Virus record (IMG/VR): IMGVR_UViG_3300008416_000003
Coordinates: 1-20,695 of that record
Origin: a virus
Length of the DNA stretch: 20,695 nucleotides
Reading direction: 5' to 3' (one strand)
Position numbers and translations under genes: made by a program. Position 1 is the stretch's first letter, and every line of letters starts with the position of its first letter. The notes under the pieces were generated by a model that saw only the letters and a program-made list of their open reading frames with translations, did no database searches and had not been told where the DNA came from. Positions 13,001-20,431 of the stretch are shown in pieces.

Positions 13001-14657
13001 TCTTCTTGATGGCTTTTTTCTGGTCGAGAAGGTCCCATAGTTTTTGGTTCGCTTTGGCCAGTTGGTTTAGCCCTTCGGCTCTGGTTAGATTTGAAAAGCT
13101 ATCAGCCAATTCGTCTACAGCGGACTTGAGGGCAAGAGCAGGTGTTTCGGCATCATCAGCGCTCTTACTAAAGGCATATAGTGCAGCAGCAGCAACGAGT
13201 GCCACGCCTAGAGGCCCACCCATAAAAGCCATAACAGTACCTAGACCTCGAACGGCCCCAGTCGCCATCATGCTGGTTCCAGTCAATCCGGCCTGAGCAG
13301 CTGCGAAAGCTTGAGTTTGGATTGTTGCAGAAAGTGCTGATCCAGTATAAGTGATCATGGCCGGTATTTGTCGTGCCACGAGTACACTTGTCAGGATGAT
13401 TAATCCGTCCTTGGCCATCTCTACATTTTCACGTATCGTTTCGATACTTGCGCTTGACTCATCGGTGGATGACACCATCTCTCGATATGCCTCAGCCATA
13501 TCCTCGCCCACTACAGTTGCGTAAGCGGATAATAGATTCGTAGACTTTAGAATATCAGCATCAAAAGTGGCAAATGCCTTGTTGCTCTCATCCATCAGCG
13601 CAGTGCCGTCTTCCATCTCGTGTGCTGCCATATTTAAGGCACGAGAAAGTTCATCCGACCGCTTGGCGATAACGGGTAGAACCTTGAGTATTTCTTCCCC
13701 TTTCAGGCCCATGCGCTCCAGTGTGCCTGTAACGTCCCCACCTGCTGTTACTATGTCGCCAAGTCCTTCAGAGAACTTCAGGAAGACGGCGGTTGCATCC
13801 TCGTCAAATAATTTCTTCAATTCCTCCCTGGTCATTCCCGACAGTTCTTGCAATACAGCCAGATCATCACCAGTGCCTCTCAGAGCTTCATCAATGGCTC
13901 GGTAGGCCTTTCCTACCGCAGTACCACCAGCTTCCGCCCTGACACCCATCTGCCGCATTGCTACACCGATAGCAGCGGCTTCATAGGCGTTTAGATTATA
14001 AACAGCAGTTGCGCGTGCGACCTCGTTCGTCATCTTGACAATTTCAGACTCCGAAGCAGCAAAGTTATTACCCAGAGCGACTATGACGCTACCAAAGCGA
14101 TCAATGACCTCTGTTCCCTCGCCGGTAACCGTTAGAATGCGGGCCAGCAACTTTGCTCCATCCTCACCTGTCATGTCCGTTGCTGAAACAAGTCGCGCCA
14201 CAGTCTCAGTAAACCTTTCGAGATTGCTTGAACCTCGGACACCTAACTGTCCTGCCGCCTCAGCTATCCCGAGTAATTCTCTGGTAGCGACTGGTACCCG
14301 CAGTGACATATTTGTGATGTCATCCCCGAGACCAACCAAAGCACGTCCAGAGAGATCAGAGGTTTTCCCAACACCAACCAGGCCTTTCTCAAAACTTCGA
14401 AACTCATTGGCGATAGCCTTCAGGCCCACCAAGCCAAGATATGCTGCCGCCGTCGTTTTTAGGTCGCGATAGACATGAGAGAGTCCCATGAGGGATTTCT
14501 TTGTCTTCTTTAATTCACGGCGATGCTGGCGGGTAAATGCGGAACCTTTCTTCTGAGTGGCATTGAGTGCTTTAAGCTGCTCCCGAGTTGCCTTAATGGC
14601 ACGCACACCACCCTTCTCATTACCGGTAATAATGAGTCCCGTTTCGTGAAGCTGCAT
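10095..14657 (-). CDS. Tail tape measure protein (1520 aa)
   Basis: By far the longest gene in the window. The order of domains is: a basic N-terminal helical part (about residues 20-80); a TP901/PhageMin_Tail-type core (about 85-330, including EAAGQLGVRG and NEVARATAVYNLNAYEAAAIG); a hydrophobic helix region (about 470-495, GGPLGVALVAAAALYAF) expected to enter the host membrane; Gly/Ser-rich hydrophobic segments (from about 755); a long charged helix (about 1170-1210); a DUF4214-like module (about 1375-1414, GREADADGYAYW); and an AKGGIA ... EAMIPL end typical of tape measures. It sets tail length and is ejected with the DNA. At roughly 1.5 Å per residue this implies a tail in the 200-nm range. 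It overlaps the next gene by GTGA. Confidence 0.97.
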   Translation of the reverse strand: MQLHETGLIITGNEKGGVRAIKATREQLKALNATQKKGSAFTRQHRRELKKTKKSLMGLSHVYRDLKTTAAAYLGLVGLKAIANEFRSFEKGLVGVGKTSDLSGRALVGLGDDITNMSLRVPVATRELLGIAEAAGQLGVRGSSNLERFTETVARLVSATDMTGEDGAKLLARILTVTGEGTEVIDRFGSVIVALGNNFAASESEIVKMTNEVARATAVYNLNAYEAAAIGVAMRQMGVRAEAGGTAVGKAYRAIDEALRGTGDDLAVLQELSGMTREELKKLFDEDATAVFLKFSEGLGDIVTAGGDVTGTLERMGLKGEEILKVLPVIAKRSDELSRALNMAAHEMEDGTALMDESNKAFATFDADILKSTNLLSAYATVVGEDMAEAYREMVSSTDESSASIETIRENVEMAKDGLIILTSVLVARQIPAMITYTGSALSATIQTQAFAAAQAGLTGTSMMATGAVRGLGTVMAFMGGPLGVALVAAAALYAFSKSADDAETPALALKSAVDELADSFSNLTRAEGLNQLAKANQKLWDLLDQKKAIKKKLEEVASKNTGRDLTLGLDAAKIQELQQSLLAVNEAITEQEVRRLALTRVTEDSSVLQEIVITSTRIQATTLETLNDKQKSYIESLRFEHSIMKMSAREQAIQIALRRANTTATSELGQEVILLTGALFDYEAEQRRLAEQAEPFAKAWEEATKRIDAAFAEAWKGSFDSFEDFADSLKDGLKTLLAELAHQAITKPIIVSFTSSGGSSLSSLSSFVGSVGSSSGGGGGILNTVGSIAGASGLNAGLSVGMADAATFLYNTGFEAAGTGLANYTSSLAQTGGSFGVVGGAALNIGAGMAGNYLGGELGSSLFEREQATGLGGTVGGIVGSIVGGPLGAFVGSFLGSMADTALGDKDFDSKRVLYGVTGGGRFIEGHDVTKTGASGLELGLITRRTDTMGLGEEDTLAFLDGFLALDATLTSLATSLGADIDLSGATLTNSTEREYDNGLRPDDFFGTMAKGEFDTAAFEDAPKEFIQAWLDATVDSFDEEMQTFIASLDGTAEEMLTALADKVHVIALQNNFDNLFLSADEREWANFTTGVELLEAEFLSLTGTALPMTREAMQEFADSVDVTNEALIIGLTGLAPAINEYLVWMEGMRQAINDAATTPDVTVEANDWIEYRARQILENHQEEVRLLNESHNLKIKTLQEEHRIGQQLLATVKSLSLSDLSPMTHQERFNFAQAEFAQLQVLAESGDLEAAAGLGSAAQALLKEGVNMYASSEAYQVLFEDVTQSLMNLGMELGGERDIQKDIESLTRQMVSGIDSLGDQMADELSFLSSMATSTGDIADLLNLLPEKLADELSGIIKSDQSSSDSSSGSRDPLRDMYTKGLGREADADGYAYWEGRIANGETIADIRKAFIAAAAGSGESYTAYAKGGIARSPHMGIVAEAGRAEAMIPLDNGDVVHAQMTGMNLDPVVSAVRAVEARLSELQVDFNILSDRRDEIADRQLEEVRRGNDNPTTLATA

Positions 14658-14659
14658 AT

Positions 14660-15402
14660 CTATTTACGCCGTGCCAGTTGTCGCGCCAACTCTTCGCTAA
14701 AAGCTGAAAGTGCACCTGTTTCCATGAGTGAAACCTGCTCTAGAATTTCACCTTTGTTTTCGATGCTGTGCGCGTCCATAACAACAGCTACTCCTGGGTA
14801 ATTAAGTCCTGTGCGCTGAGTTGCGCTCATTGTGGAAAGAAAGTTCCACTGTGTTTTACAGGCGAGGAAGACAGATAGTGCTACCTGATGCTCGGGCCAG
14901 AGATAAAAGTCATCATCAGGCAGCGGCTCATCAATGTATTCCACGTCAATGTGCTCAAGGTCTTCTTCGTCGCCATCTTCGTCACGGGCAGAAATACTCT
15001 GCTCGGCCCAATATCTGCCCGCGTCGATTAGTTTTTTACTTTTTCATCGCGCTGGACCGCATAGAATGCTTTGACGAGTGCATTTGATACATAGGTCATA
15101 TCAAATAGCTGGTCGAGTATCTCATCAGTGAATGGGATGTCTTCACCGTGTTCGTCTTTTATGCCTGTGATGTCAAGGATTCCCTCCTTCACTAAGTCTC
15201 GGGCACGTTCTTCGACCTCAGTTCCAGTGTCAGTACCATCCGCCGCCTTTCTCGCTTTTTCGAGATGGGATTCTAGTTCGCTAATCGCCATCTTTCTGAA
15301 GGTTACAGTAAGGTCTTCTATTTTAGATTTTCCATTGTCACCAGGAGTTTTAATGACAACACGGGTGGTGAGCTGATCTACAGGTACAAGTAAAAATGAC
15401 AT
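14660..15402 (-). CDS. Tail assembly chaperone, gpGT-type -1 frameshift product (about 247 aa)
   Basis: If the ribosome slips back one base at A AAA AAC (15031-15037), it reads on through LIDAGRYWAEQS and an acidic linker into the frame of the downstream ORF, with no stop until 14660. The added C-terminal part (about 123 residues) contains LWPEHQVALSVFLACKTQWNF and GLNYPGVAVVM, the signature of the DUF1799 family, which is encoded downstream of G-like chaperones. The downstream ORF alone would have only a GTG at 14944 and no ribosome binding site, so frameshifting is the sensible way to make it. The GT form recruits tube subunits in lambda. Confidence 0.88.
15028..15402 (-). CDS. Tail assembly chaperone, gpG type (124 aa)
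   Basis: This is the zero-frame product of the chaperone pair that coats the tape measure protein before the tube polymerises. It is acidic and mixed: a strand-rich start (MSFLLVPVDQLTTRVVIKTP) with helices to the end, and it lies directly between the tube and tape measure genes, as in lambda and most siphoviruses. The reading frame ends at a TAA two codons after the middle of a slippery A AAA AAC heptamer, and a minor share of ribosomes should shift to make the longer form. 124 residues compares with 140 for lambda gpG. Confidence 0.9.
   Translation of the reverse strand: MSFLLVPVDQLTTRVVIKTPGDNGKSKIEDLTVTFRKMAISELESHLEKARKAADGTDTGTEVEERARDLVKEGILDITGIKDEHGEDIPFTDEILDQLFDMTYVSNALVKAFYAVQRDEKVKN
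15031..15037 (-). other. -1 programmed ribosomal frameshift site, A AAA AAC
   Basis: The heptamer sits in the correct zero frame (last base of GTA, then AAA, AAC) and is followed at once by TAA. The -1 frame is open on both sides for the needed distance and joins the DUF1799-type coding region. Confidence 0.88.
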
Positions 15403-15419
15403 GGTTATTTTCCTTTGAT

Positions 15420-16358
15420 TTAAGTGAGAGTGATTACAATTTCATCATCGCCAGCCGCGTCCTTCTTGAGGATCAGTATGTCCATAGCGTAGGCGAGCAT
15501 ACCCTCGAGGTCTTCGTGGGCGATGGATGAGAGTTGGACGTTCGGCATATCTACAGCGATGATATTTCCATCTGTAGTGCCGTGGATCAGCTGGACAGTC
15601 GAGTAGGTAATGCCATTATGGGATTCCACAAGATCATAGAAGTCCTTTGTTGCCAGTGACGGGGCCTCAATAGTCACCTTCCCTGCTGGGGCGCGATCTG
15701 AAATCACCGCGCCTTCGACTCCCATGAGATTTCGATATTTTGTATCGTTCCCCATATCAAAGCGAAAACCTTTACAAATAGCACTGTAATCCCCAATCTT
15801 GAATGTTGGTGTGTTCGCGTTTGTTACAGGTATGGGGTTTTTAAAGGCAGTAGTATCAGCGACCTTTGAGAGGGCAACAGGTTTGCCATAGGAGCCGATA
15901 ACTTGAAATGATGCGACAGGTAGACTGCCTGATTGGAAATCGAGAGAAACGTTTCCATAGGCCCCTGTGATTTTGTGAAATTGACCATCCTGGATATAGA
16001 CCGCAGTTAGCGACTCAAAAGACTCACTCACGGGCTGGTAGGCCACACTGGTGCCCTCCACTATGGTTTCATCAAATCCGCAGGCTCTTAATAGTGGCCC
16101 CCATGCCGGTGCAATACCTTTCGCACCGGAACCTGCCAGATAGACATCAAAGGTAAGTCCAGCGTTAGGTCCAGTATTGATTTGAGCATCACTACCGAAT
16201 GTGTCGTCATCTAATTCCATACTGACTGTATTGCCCTTGTACGGATCAATATCTAGATTATGTGTCTGCACTGCATTTTTTGCGGTGTCTTCTGGCTTGC
16301 TGTCAACGCCATAGGAATCCTCTATTTTTACAAATAGAATCTTTTTCTTATACTTCAT
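15420..16358 (-). CDS. Major tail tube protein
   Basis: The 312-residue protein is placed exactly where lambda V lies, between the tail terminator and the chaperone genes. It is beta-rich with the sequence style of the phage tail tube family (Phage_tube-type): an N-terminal MKYKKKILFVKIEDSYGVD, the stretch GLTFDVYLAGSGAKG with APAWGPLLRACGF after it, and a central GNVSLDFQSGSLPVASFQVIG. Subunits stack as hexamer rings around the tape measure. It overlaps the end of the 51-residue gene by 11 bp. No truncation is seen. Confidence 0.88.
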   Translation of the reverse strand: MKYKKKILFVKIEDSYGVDSKPEDTAKNAVQTHNLDIDPYKGNTVSMELDDDTFGSDAQINTGPNAGLTFDVYLAGSGAKGIAPAWGPLLRACGFDETIVEGTSVAYQPVSESFESLTAVYIQDGQFHKITGAYGNVSLDFQSGSLPVASFQVIGSYGKPVALSKVADTTAFKNPIPVTNANTPTFKIGDYSAICKGFRFDMGNDTKYRNLMGVEGAVISDRAPAGKVTIEAPSLATKDFYDLVESHNGITYSTVQLIHGTTDGNIIAVDMPNVQLSSIAHEDLEGMLAYAMDILILKKDAAGDDEIVITLT

Positions 16359-16503
16359 GGTTCATGTCCTCGGTGGTTTGTGGGGGAAGCTGTTCAGGTT
16401 TGGGTACCTTCTCCTTGGCTGGCCTCTTATCTGATTTGTCAGTGATGAGGGTGCGTTTATCTGTGACTGGATCGAGCAAGTAAGAGCCGCCATGTCGCGC
16501 CAT
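16348..16503 (-). CDS. 51-aa hypothetical phage protein
   Basis: The frame starts at ATG 16503-16501, 8 nt after a perfect AGGAG, and encodes MARHGGSYLLDPVTDKRTL followed by a Lys/Pro-rich charged tail ending MNHEV. Its last 11 bp overlap the start of the tail tube gene, so it is likely translated together with it. The beginning (GGSYLLDPVTGxR-like) recalls short proteins in the same place in other siphovirus operons. The role is unknown. Confidence 0.75.
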   Translation of the reverse strand: MARHGGSYLLDPVTDKRTLITDKSDKRPAKEKVPKPEQLPPQTTEDMNHEV

Positions 16504-16520
16504 GTGATTTCTCCTGTTGG

Positions 16521-16910
16521 CTAAAGTAATTGATTGAAGTGAGTACTGGTGCGGTAGGTCTCAACCCACCATGAAACTCCAGCAATGCTTTCAGTGAAAC
16601 CTCCACTGACAAACCATAGTGGTAGGTGATCTTCGCTGGGCTGCCAACCGAGTGAGGCCTCCCGTAAAGTCTTTAGTGTAGACTCCATCTCAGAATATCC
16701 CGCTCCGACCAGAACGTGAATGTCAGTGAATATCTGCTGAAACACAGGTCCATCTGACTTGCTGGGGTCTCCTGTATCAGAAAATCTCATTATAAAAGCA
16801 GCTGGTATTTCACTCTCGTCACCTTCGAGGGCCTTGGTATCCCTACCAAGCAATGCTGGAAACCCCATGCCCTGCCCATTTAAGTGATCAATAAATAAGT
16901 CTGCAATCAT
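16521..16910 (-). CDS. Tail terminator protein, gpU-like
   Basis: The 129-residue protein follows gpZ-like and precedes the tube gene, the place of lambda gpU (131 residues), which caps the finished tube and attaches it to the head. It has mixed alpha/beta character: an N-terminal helix (MIADLFIDHLNG), a strand with IHVLVGAG, then a helix (SEMESTLKTLREASLGW) and C-terminal strands (VSWWVETYRTSTHF). This is compatible with the gpU fold. It overlaps the upstream gene by ATGA. Family assignment is from order, length and pattern. Confidence 0.78.
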   Translation of the reverse strand: MIADLFIDHLNGQGMGFPALLGRDTKALEGDESEIPAAFIMRFSDTGDPSKSDGPVFQQIFTDIHVLVGAGYSEMESTLKTLREASLGWQPSEDHLPLWFVSGGFTESIAGVSWWVETYRTSTHFNQLL

Positions 16911-17524
16911 CGTGTGCCTCTGGCTTTTTTCATGAAATGATCTAGTTCATGCTGGAATACTCGACCCAAGTTGGCACCCACATAGGCCTCAAAAACAGCA
17001 ATCACGTCAGTGTTGCGTACCATGTGCGGAATAGATGGGCCGGTGAGTTTTACCAGCGATGACTGTGGGTCGTCTTCTACAGAGCGTTGGAATATCTGGT
17101 GAATACCATTGTTCCGGCCTCTACCCCAGAATCCTCGATTAACTATACGGCGAGGCTTCTTTTTCTGATCTCGAGTCCGAGCACCGTATCGTGTACCTCG
17201 CCGAGATTTTACCCTCGGTCGTGCTACCTTTTTGGGACTCCCGTAGGCATCCTTGCTGGTAGTTGAGAAATGTCTCAGACTGAGGCGCTCTCCGCTATAA
17301 CGTAGAATTCTTGCTGAGGTGCCTCTATGCTGGAACGTTCCCTTTTTGAGGATGTCCCGCATCTGTGTGGCTGAAACAGGGTAATGCTGTCTAATCTTTC
17401 GGCTAACCTGAGTGGCTGCCTGGTCACCAATTTTACGGATGGCTGACCTCTGTGCTTTTTCAATAATGGCTGGGTCTAGTTGCTTTATCAGTTTTTCCAA
17501 CCCATCGAATCTAATGTCAATCAT
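16907..17524 (-). CDS. Tail completion protein, gpZ-like
   Basis: The 205-residue protein starts MIDIRFDGLEKLIKQLDPAI, followed by a helix with AIRKIGDQAATQVSRKIRQ, the layout of phage minor tail protein Z (lambda gpZ is 192 residues). The central part is strongly basic (about residues 95-140, with clusters of Arg and Lys) and the end is helical (NLGRVFQHELDHFMKKARG). gpZ joins the head-tail interface after terminase cutting. ATGA overlaps link it to both neighbours. Confidence 0.85.
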   Translation of the reverse strand: MIDIRFDGLEKLIKQLDPAIIEKAQRSAIRKIGDQAATQVSRKIRQHYPVSATQMRDILKKGTFQHRGTSARILRYSGERLSLRHFSTTSKDAYGSPKKVARPRVKSRRGTRYGARTRDQKKKPRRIVNRGFWGRGRNNGIHQIFQRSVEDDPQSSLVKLTGPSIPHMVRNTDVIAVFEAYVGANLGRVFQHELDHFMKKARGTR

Positions 17525-17817
17525 CGCATCTTGACGATATACCTTCGGAGACCGCCGGACGTGTCGATCAAATCCCCAAGTTTGTAGGATGCCCCGTCTG
17601 AGATGATCACGTCGCTGTCTGAAATAGAAACCGTGTCTGCCAGTCCTATCATGCGCTCAACAAGTTTGAGTTCGCCACGTTCGCCAATACTTTCCACGTT
17701 GCTGTAGAGGCGAAACCGTACTGGGATTTCCTTATCGTCATGGCGCAGAATCCCTGACTCACCAAGGTGCGCTAACACCTCAGTGGCCAGAGCCTTCTTG
17801 TGGTCACTCAGGGACAT
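17521..17817 (-). CDS. Head-tail joining protein (gpFII position)
   Basis: The 98-residue protein lies between the major capsid and gpZ-like genes, where lambda encodes its joining proteins. An N-terminal helix (DHKKALATEVLAHLGESG) precedes a strand-rich part with ERMIGLADTVSISDSDVIISD and ends in RYIVKMR, a layout compatible with the small beta-barrel connector of the gpFII type (117 residues in lambda). It is coupled to the capsid gene by TAATG. Position and size carry most of the weight here. Confidence 0.75.
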   Translation of the reverse strand: MSLSDHKKALATEVLAHLGESGILRHDDKEIPVRFRLYSNVESIGERGELKLVERMIGLADTVSISDSDVIISDGASYKLGDLIDTSGGLRRYIVKMR

Positions 17818-18812
17818 TACTTCGCGGTCAGCTTGATTACTGACGCAGGACGGGTGCAGATACTCAGTGGATTAGACTGAACCTCCAACTTTATTCCCTT
17901 GTCGCCTTCAGTTGCCCACTGCTTGGCATAAAGAGGCAGGCCCATAGTATTGGCCGTCTCGTTATAGTCAGCAGGCGCATACCAGGTCCGGAATAGACCA
18001 GGGACACCTTCAGGGATAAGATAAGCTTCACCATCAGCAATGAATGGTGTGGAGCCAACGCTCCCACGATAGTCGATAAACATAATCCCTGCGAACATGA
18101 AACCATCGCGAACATCAGCCCGCAGTGCCTCTCCAGAACTCCACCGCTGGTAGGCTTCCTTCGTAATCGGATGTTCAACCAGAGCATCAAAAAATGAGTT
18201 AGAACAATAGGCGGTATAGCCTGTGGTTGCTGCGGCTCCAAGAGAGTTTTCACTCAACCGCTTGGCATCGACGCAGAGTTGCCTGGTATTCATGTCTTCA
18301 TCATCAAAGTCGAACTCCTTGGCTTGCTGGGTAACGCCAAACTGTTCAAATAGGTCGTATATGGTCGAACCGTCTACGTCAAGAATTTTCCCCTGAATGG
18401 CTCCCACGCGCAGATGCTCCAGGGTAGTCTCCAAGTTCAACGCAAGCTCACTAGCCCGCTCAGTGACATAGTCAACTACGGACTGCTCAGTAGACTCTTC
18501 ACCAAAGGCTCGTAACCCTTGAATACTAGCCGCCATGATCATGTCCCGCTGAGGAAGGTGGAGCGTCCGAAGAGAGATGAGCTTGCGAGAATGCTTGTCT
18601 GCCGTTACTCCGGTGCCTCCGCGCTCAGAATTTGGCACCATCATTATCGCGCCATTCTTGTACTCGATGGCTACGTCGATGGAATTCACACCCTTTTCGA
18701 TAAAGAGTTTTGATTTGCCAATATCACACGGGGCGTGTGGGGCTGCATTGACAGCAGTTGTGAGCGAAACGACAGAGAATGCATCATCATTGAAAGTGTC
18801 GAGAATGGACAT
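17817..18812 (-). CDS. Major capsid protein, lambda gpE family
   Basis: The 331-residue protein (lambda gpE has 341) matches the family from the start: FNDDAFSVVSLTTAVN and HAPCDIGKSKLFIEKGV parallel the gpE opening, in which residues of this kind form the N-arm. A central helical part (QSVVDYVTERASELALNLETT) and the terminal AVIKLTAK-like end (SVIKLTAK) agree with the HK97 fold. The start has AGGAGAAA at an ideal distance. It follows the decoration gene, as D precedes E in lambda. No defect is seen. Confidence 0.95.
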   Translation of the reverse strand: MSILDTFNDDAFSVVSLTTAVNAAPHAPCDIGKSKLFIEKGVNSIDVAIEYKNGAIMMVPNSERGGTGVTADKHSRKLISLRTLHLPQRDMIMAASIQGLRAFGEESTEQSVVDYVTERASELALNLETTLEHLRVGAIQGKILDVDGSTIYDLFEQFGVTQQAKEFDFDDEDMNTRQLCVDAKRLSENSLGAAATTGYTAYCSNSFFDALVEHPITKEAYQRWSSGEALRADVRDGFMFAGIMFIDYRGSVGSTPFIADGEAYLIPEGVPGLFRTWYAPADYNETANTMGLPLYAKQWATEGDKGIKLEVQSNPLSICTRPASVIKLTAK

Positions 18813-18836
18813 AGTATTTCTCCTAAAAATTATTGG

Positions 18837-19187
18837 TTAGCGTACGATGATGCCAACGCTGGCGAGTGAGTTGATAGCGACTGCTTTGTTGTCTGCTGAA
18901 AGATTGCCCCAGTCCAGAGACTTCCCGTCAACCTCCGCATCGCGTGTAATCACAACACAGTCTTTATCAGCTCCAGATACCTTGCCCGCGTAGAGAATGG
19001 CTACAGCATCCTCAGTGCCATCATCTTTGGCAGGATCGTGTTTTTTGTACTTACCAGTCGAGGTGATAATGCCCAGCACCTCACCAGGCTGATAAGGGCC
19101 TCCCGAAACGAGAACGACATCACGGGATCGTGTTTCATCTGAGAGAATGAATTCGCCCGTGCGGGTAGTCATGTTTTTAATGCTCAT
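18837..19187 (-). CDS. Head decoration protein, lambda gpD family
   Basis: The 116-residue product (lambda gpD has 110) includes SRDVVLVSGGPYQPGEVLG (about residues 21-39), which is the gpD-family core, and a later DAVAILYAGKVSGADKDCVV stretch with GIIVR at the very end. gpD trimers sit on the expanded capsid and stabilise it during DNA filling. It lies between protease and capsid genes as in lambda C-Nu3-D-E. The AAGGA before the start is at a good distance. Confidence 0.93.
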   Translation of the reverse strand: MSIKNMTTRTGEFILSDETRSRDVVLVSGGPYQPGEVLGIITSTGKYKKHDPAKDDGTEDAVAILYAGKVSGADKDCVVITRDAEVDGKSLDWGNLSADNKAVAINSLASVGIIVR

Positions 19188-19208
19188 AAATATATCCTTG
19201 AGTAAAAG

Positions 19209-20063
19209 TTACTGGTTACGTTTAGCGTAGATTTCTTTGGTGCTGAGAGCTTTCTTCTGCGGAATACCCGCATCTGGAGATATTGACGAATTCACCTGCG
19301 GGGTTGATCCAGCCTTCACAGCAACAATGATCTTCCCCACTAGTTCTGGGATATTGTCAGCATCTGCCATGAATACTTGTGGATCGAGGCCGCCAGCAGT
19401 AATCCGGTTTTGTAGGTCCCCGTACATGGCAAGCTTCGTCTTGGCAGCCACCTCAGTGAGGCGATCCTTGATCATGCCACCAGCCATCTGCGGCATCTTC
19501 GCCTCAGCGCACAGGTCAATGATCATATCTGCGGTCGCACCTTTACTATTTACTGGCTTGGCAGGCACCTTTCTCTCACCCTCAGCTAAAGCTAATCGGT
19601 GCTCATAGGTAGCCGTAACATGCGCGAGATTGACCTGATCTGGCGTTAAGGATGCGGCGATTTTTTGCTCATTCCCCACCTTGTCGGCAAAGCCTTTTGA
19701 AACAGCTTCATCAGCAGACAAATAGGTATCGGTGGACATAAGGGCGGTCATTTCCTCAGCCGAGTTTCCAGAACGTGCCTCATAAATGGTTGATATAGAG
19801 GATGCGACCTGGTCAAGCATTTCTGCCTGTCTCTTCATCGCTTCAGAGTTGTACTTTCCGCAAAGTGATTGTGCGGGGCCGTGGATCATCATCATTGCGC
19901 CTTTGCTCATGATGATTTCATCGCCAGCCATTGCAATAACACTGGCAATGCTAGCCGCCATTCCTTCCACCCGAACCTCTATTGCTGCGGGATGTTGTTT
20001 GAGCGCGTTGTAGATGGTTACACCATCAAAGACACTGCCACCCTCAGAATTGATATGCAGCAC
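19209..20063 (-). CDS. Prohead protease, ClpP (S14) type, 5' end missing
   Basis: The visible frame is a ClpP-type head maturation protease: INSEGGSVFDG, then GMAASIASVIAMAG with the catalytic Ser (residue 38 counted from GTG 20063), MIHGP with the His (61) and TDTYLSADEAVSKGFAD with the Asp (112). The C-terminal part (about 150-284) is likely scaffold-like. The true start is lost: the homologous frame runs upstream past 20063 through DWYDETGITAKDFVDEL (about 20142-20092), and has no ATG, GTG or TTG until a TAA at 20256-20258, because it merges into IS3 sequence. GTG 20063 falls inside the conserved first domain, so an enzyme started there would lack its first strands. The gene is probably inactive or poorly expressed, while the catalytic triad remains. 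Confidence 0.85.
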   Translation of the reverse strand: MLHINSEGGSVFDGVTIYNALKQHPAAIEVRVEGMAASIASVIAMAGDEIIMSKGAMMMIHGPAQSLCGKYNSEAMKRQAEMLDQVASSISTIYEARSGNSAEEMTALMSTDTYLSADEAVSKGFADKVGNEQKIAASLTPDQVNLAHVTATYEHRLALAEGERKVPAKPVNSKGATADMIIDLCAEAKMPQMAGGMIKDRLTEVAAKTKLAMYGDLQNRITAGGLDPQVFMADADNIPELVGKIIVAVKAGSTPQVNSSISPDAGIPQKKALSTKEIYAKRNQ

Positions 20064-20141
20064 AATGGCTTCGATATCCCCCAGGGCCGCAAGTTCGTCA
20101 ACAAAATCTTTCGCCGTTATCCCTGTCTCGTCATACCAGTC

Positions 20142-20431
20142 ACGGCCAATTTGCTCGTACAGCTCGGTTTTCTGGCTTCCTGCTCCCGCAGTTGTCGCGC
20201 TGCAAGACTGCTTAAGACGCCGGTCCTTCTTCCAGAAGCTGTTTCTTCCAGTTGCTTATTTGCTAGCAGTCTCGTTGAGCGTCTTGAGTCCTTTGGTCGC
20301 TTCCAGAGCGACTTTGAACTTGAACTGGTTGCTATGTAGCCTTCTTTTTCTGGCCAATTGAGTTCCTCCACAAGCTTTCGGATCATATCACGATCCACCT
20401 TAACCTGTGGTCCAGTTTTTGGGGGTCATCA
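20142..20431 (-). mobile_element. IS3-family remnant: left terminal repeat and broken orfA
   Basis: TGACCCCCAAAAACTGGAC at 20428-20410 on the minus strand has the look of an IS3-family terminal repeat (ends in TG). About 70 bp later orfA begins, and the fragment ends where the phage protease begins (about 20157-20142). The right end, orfB and the other terminal repeat are not in the window, so the element was cut by a deletion that also removed phage DNA. Confidence 0.75.
20148..20357 (-). pseudogene. Decayed IS3 orfA (transposase N-terminal, helix-turn-helix part)
   Basis: The fragment can be read in pieces. TTG 20357 (where related elements have ATG) with GGAGG in front opens ARKRRLHSNQFKFKVALEA and TKGLKTLNETASK, which stops at TAA 20256. 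Read in a second frame, KQLEETASGRRTGVL and REQEARK follow; then the first frame resumes as TELYEQIG. This is the order of IS3-type OrfA: FKxKVALEA...KT, then WKKQLLE, then REQEA and ELYEQIGRL. About a dozen residues (the usual VHPNQxSQW part) are missing and two frameshifts are present. It cannot make a working transposase. Confidence 0.8.

Noticed and set aside
14660-14944. Separate DUF1799-like gene starting at GTG 14944
   Set aside because: No ribosome binding site; the upstream frame is open to the slip site, so it is better read as the second half of the frameshift product.
20117-20398. 93-codon minus-strand frame as a gene
   Set aside because: It is a shifted frame through the IS3 orfA remnant; only its middle (KQLEETASG, REQEARK) matches OrfA, the ends do not.
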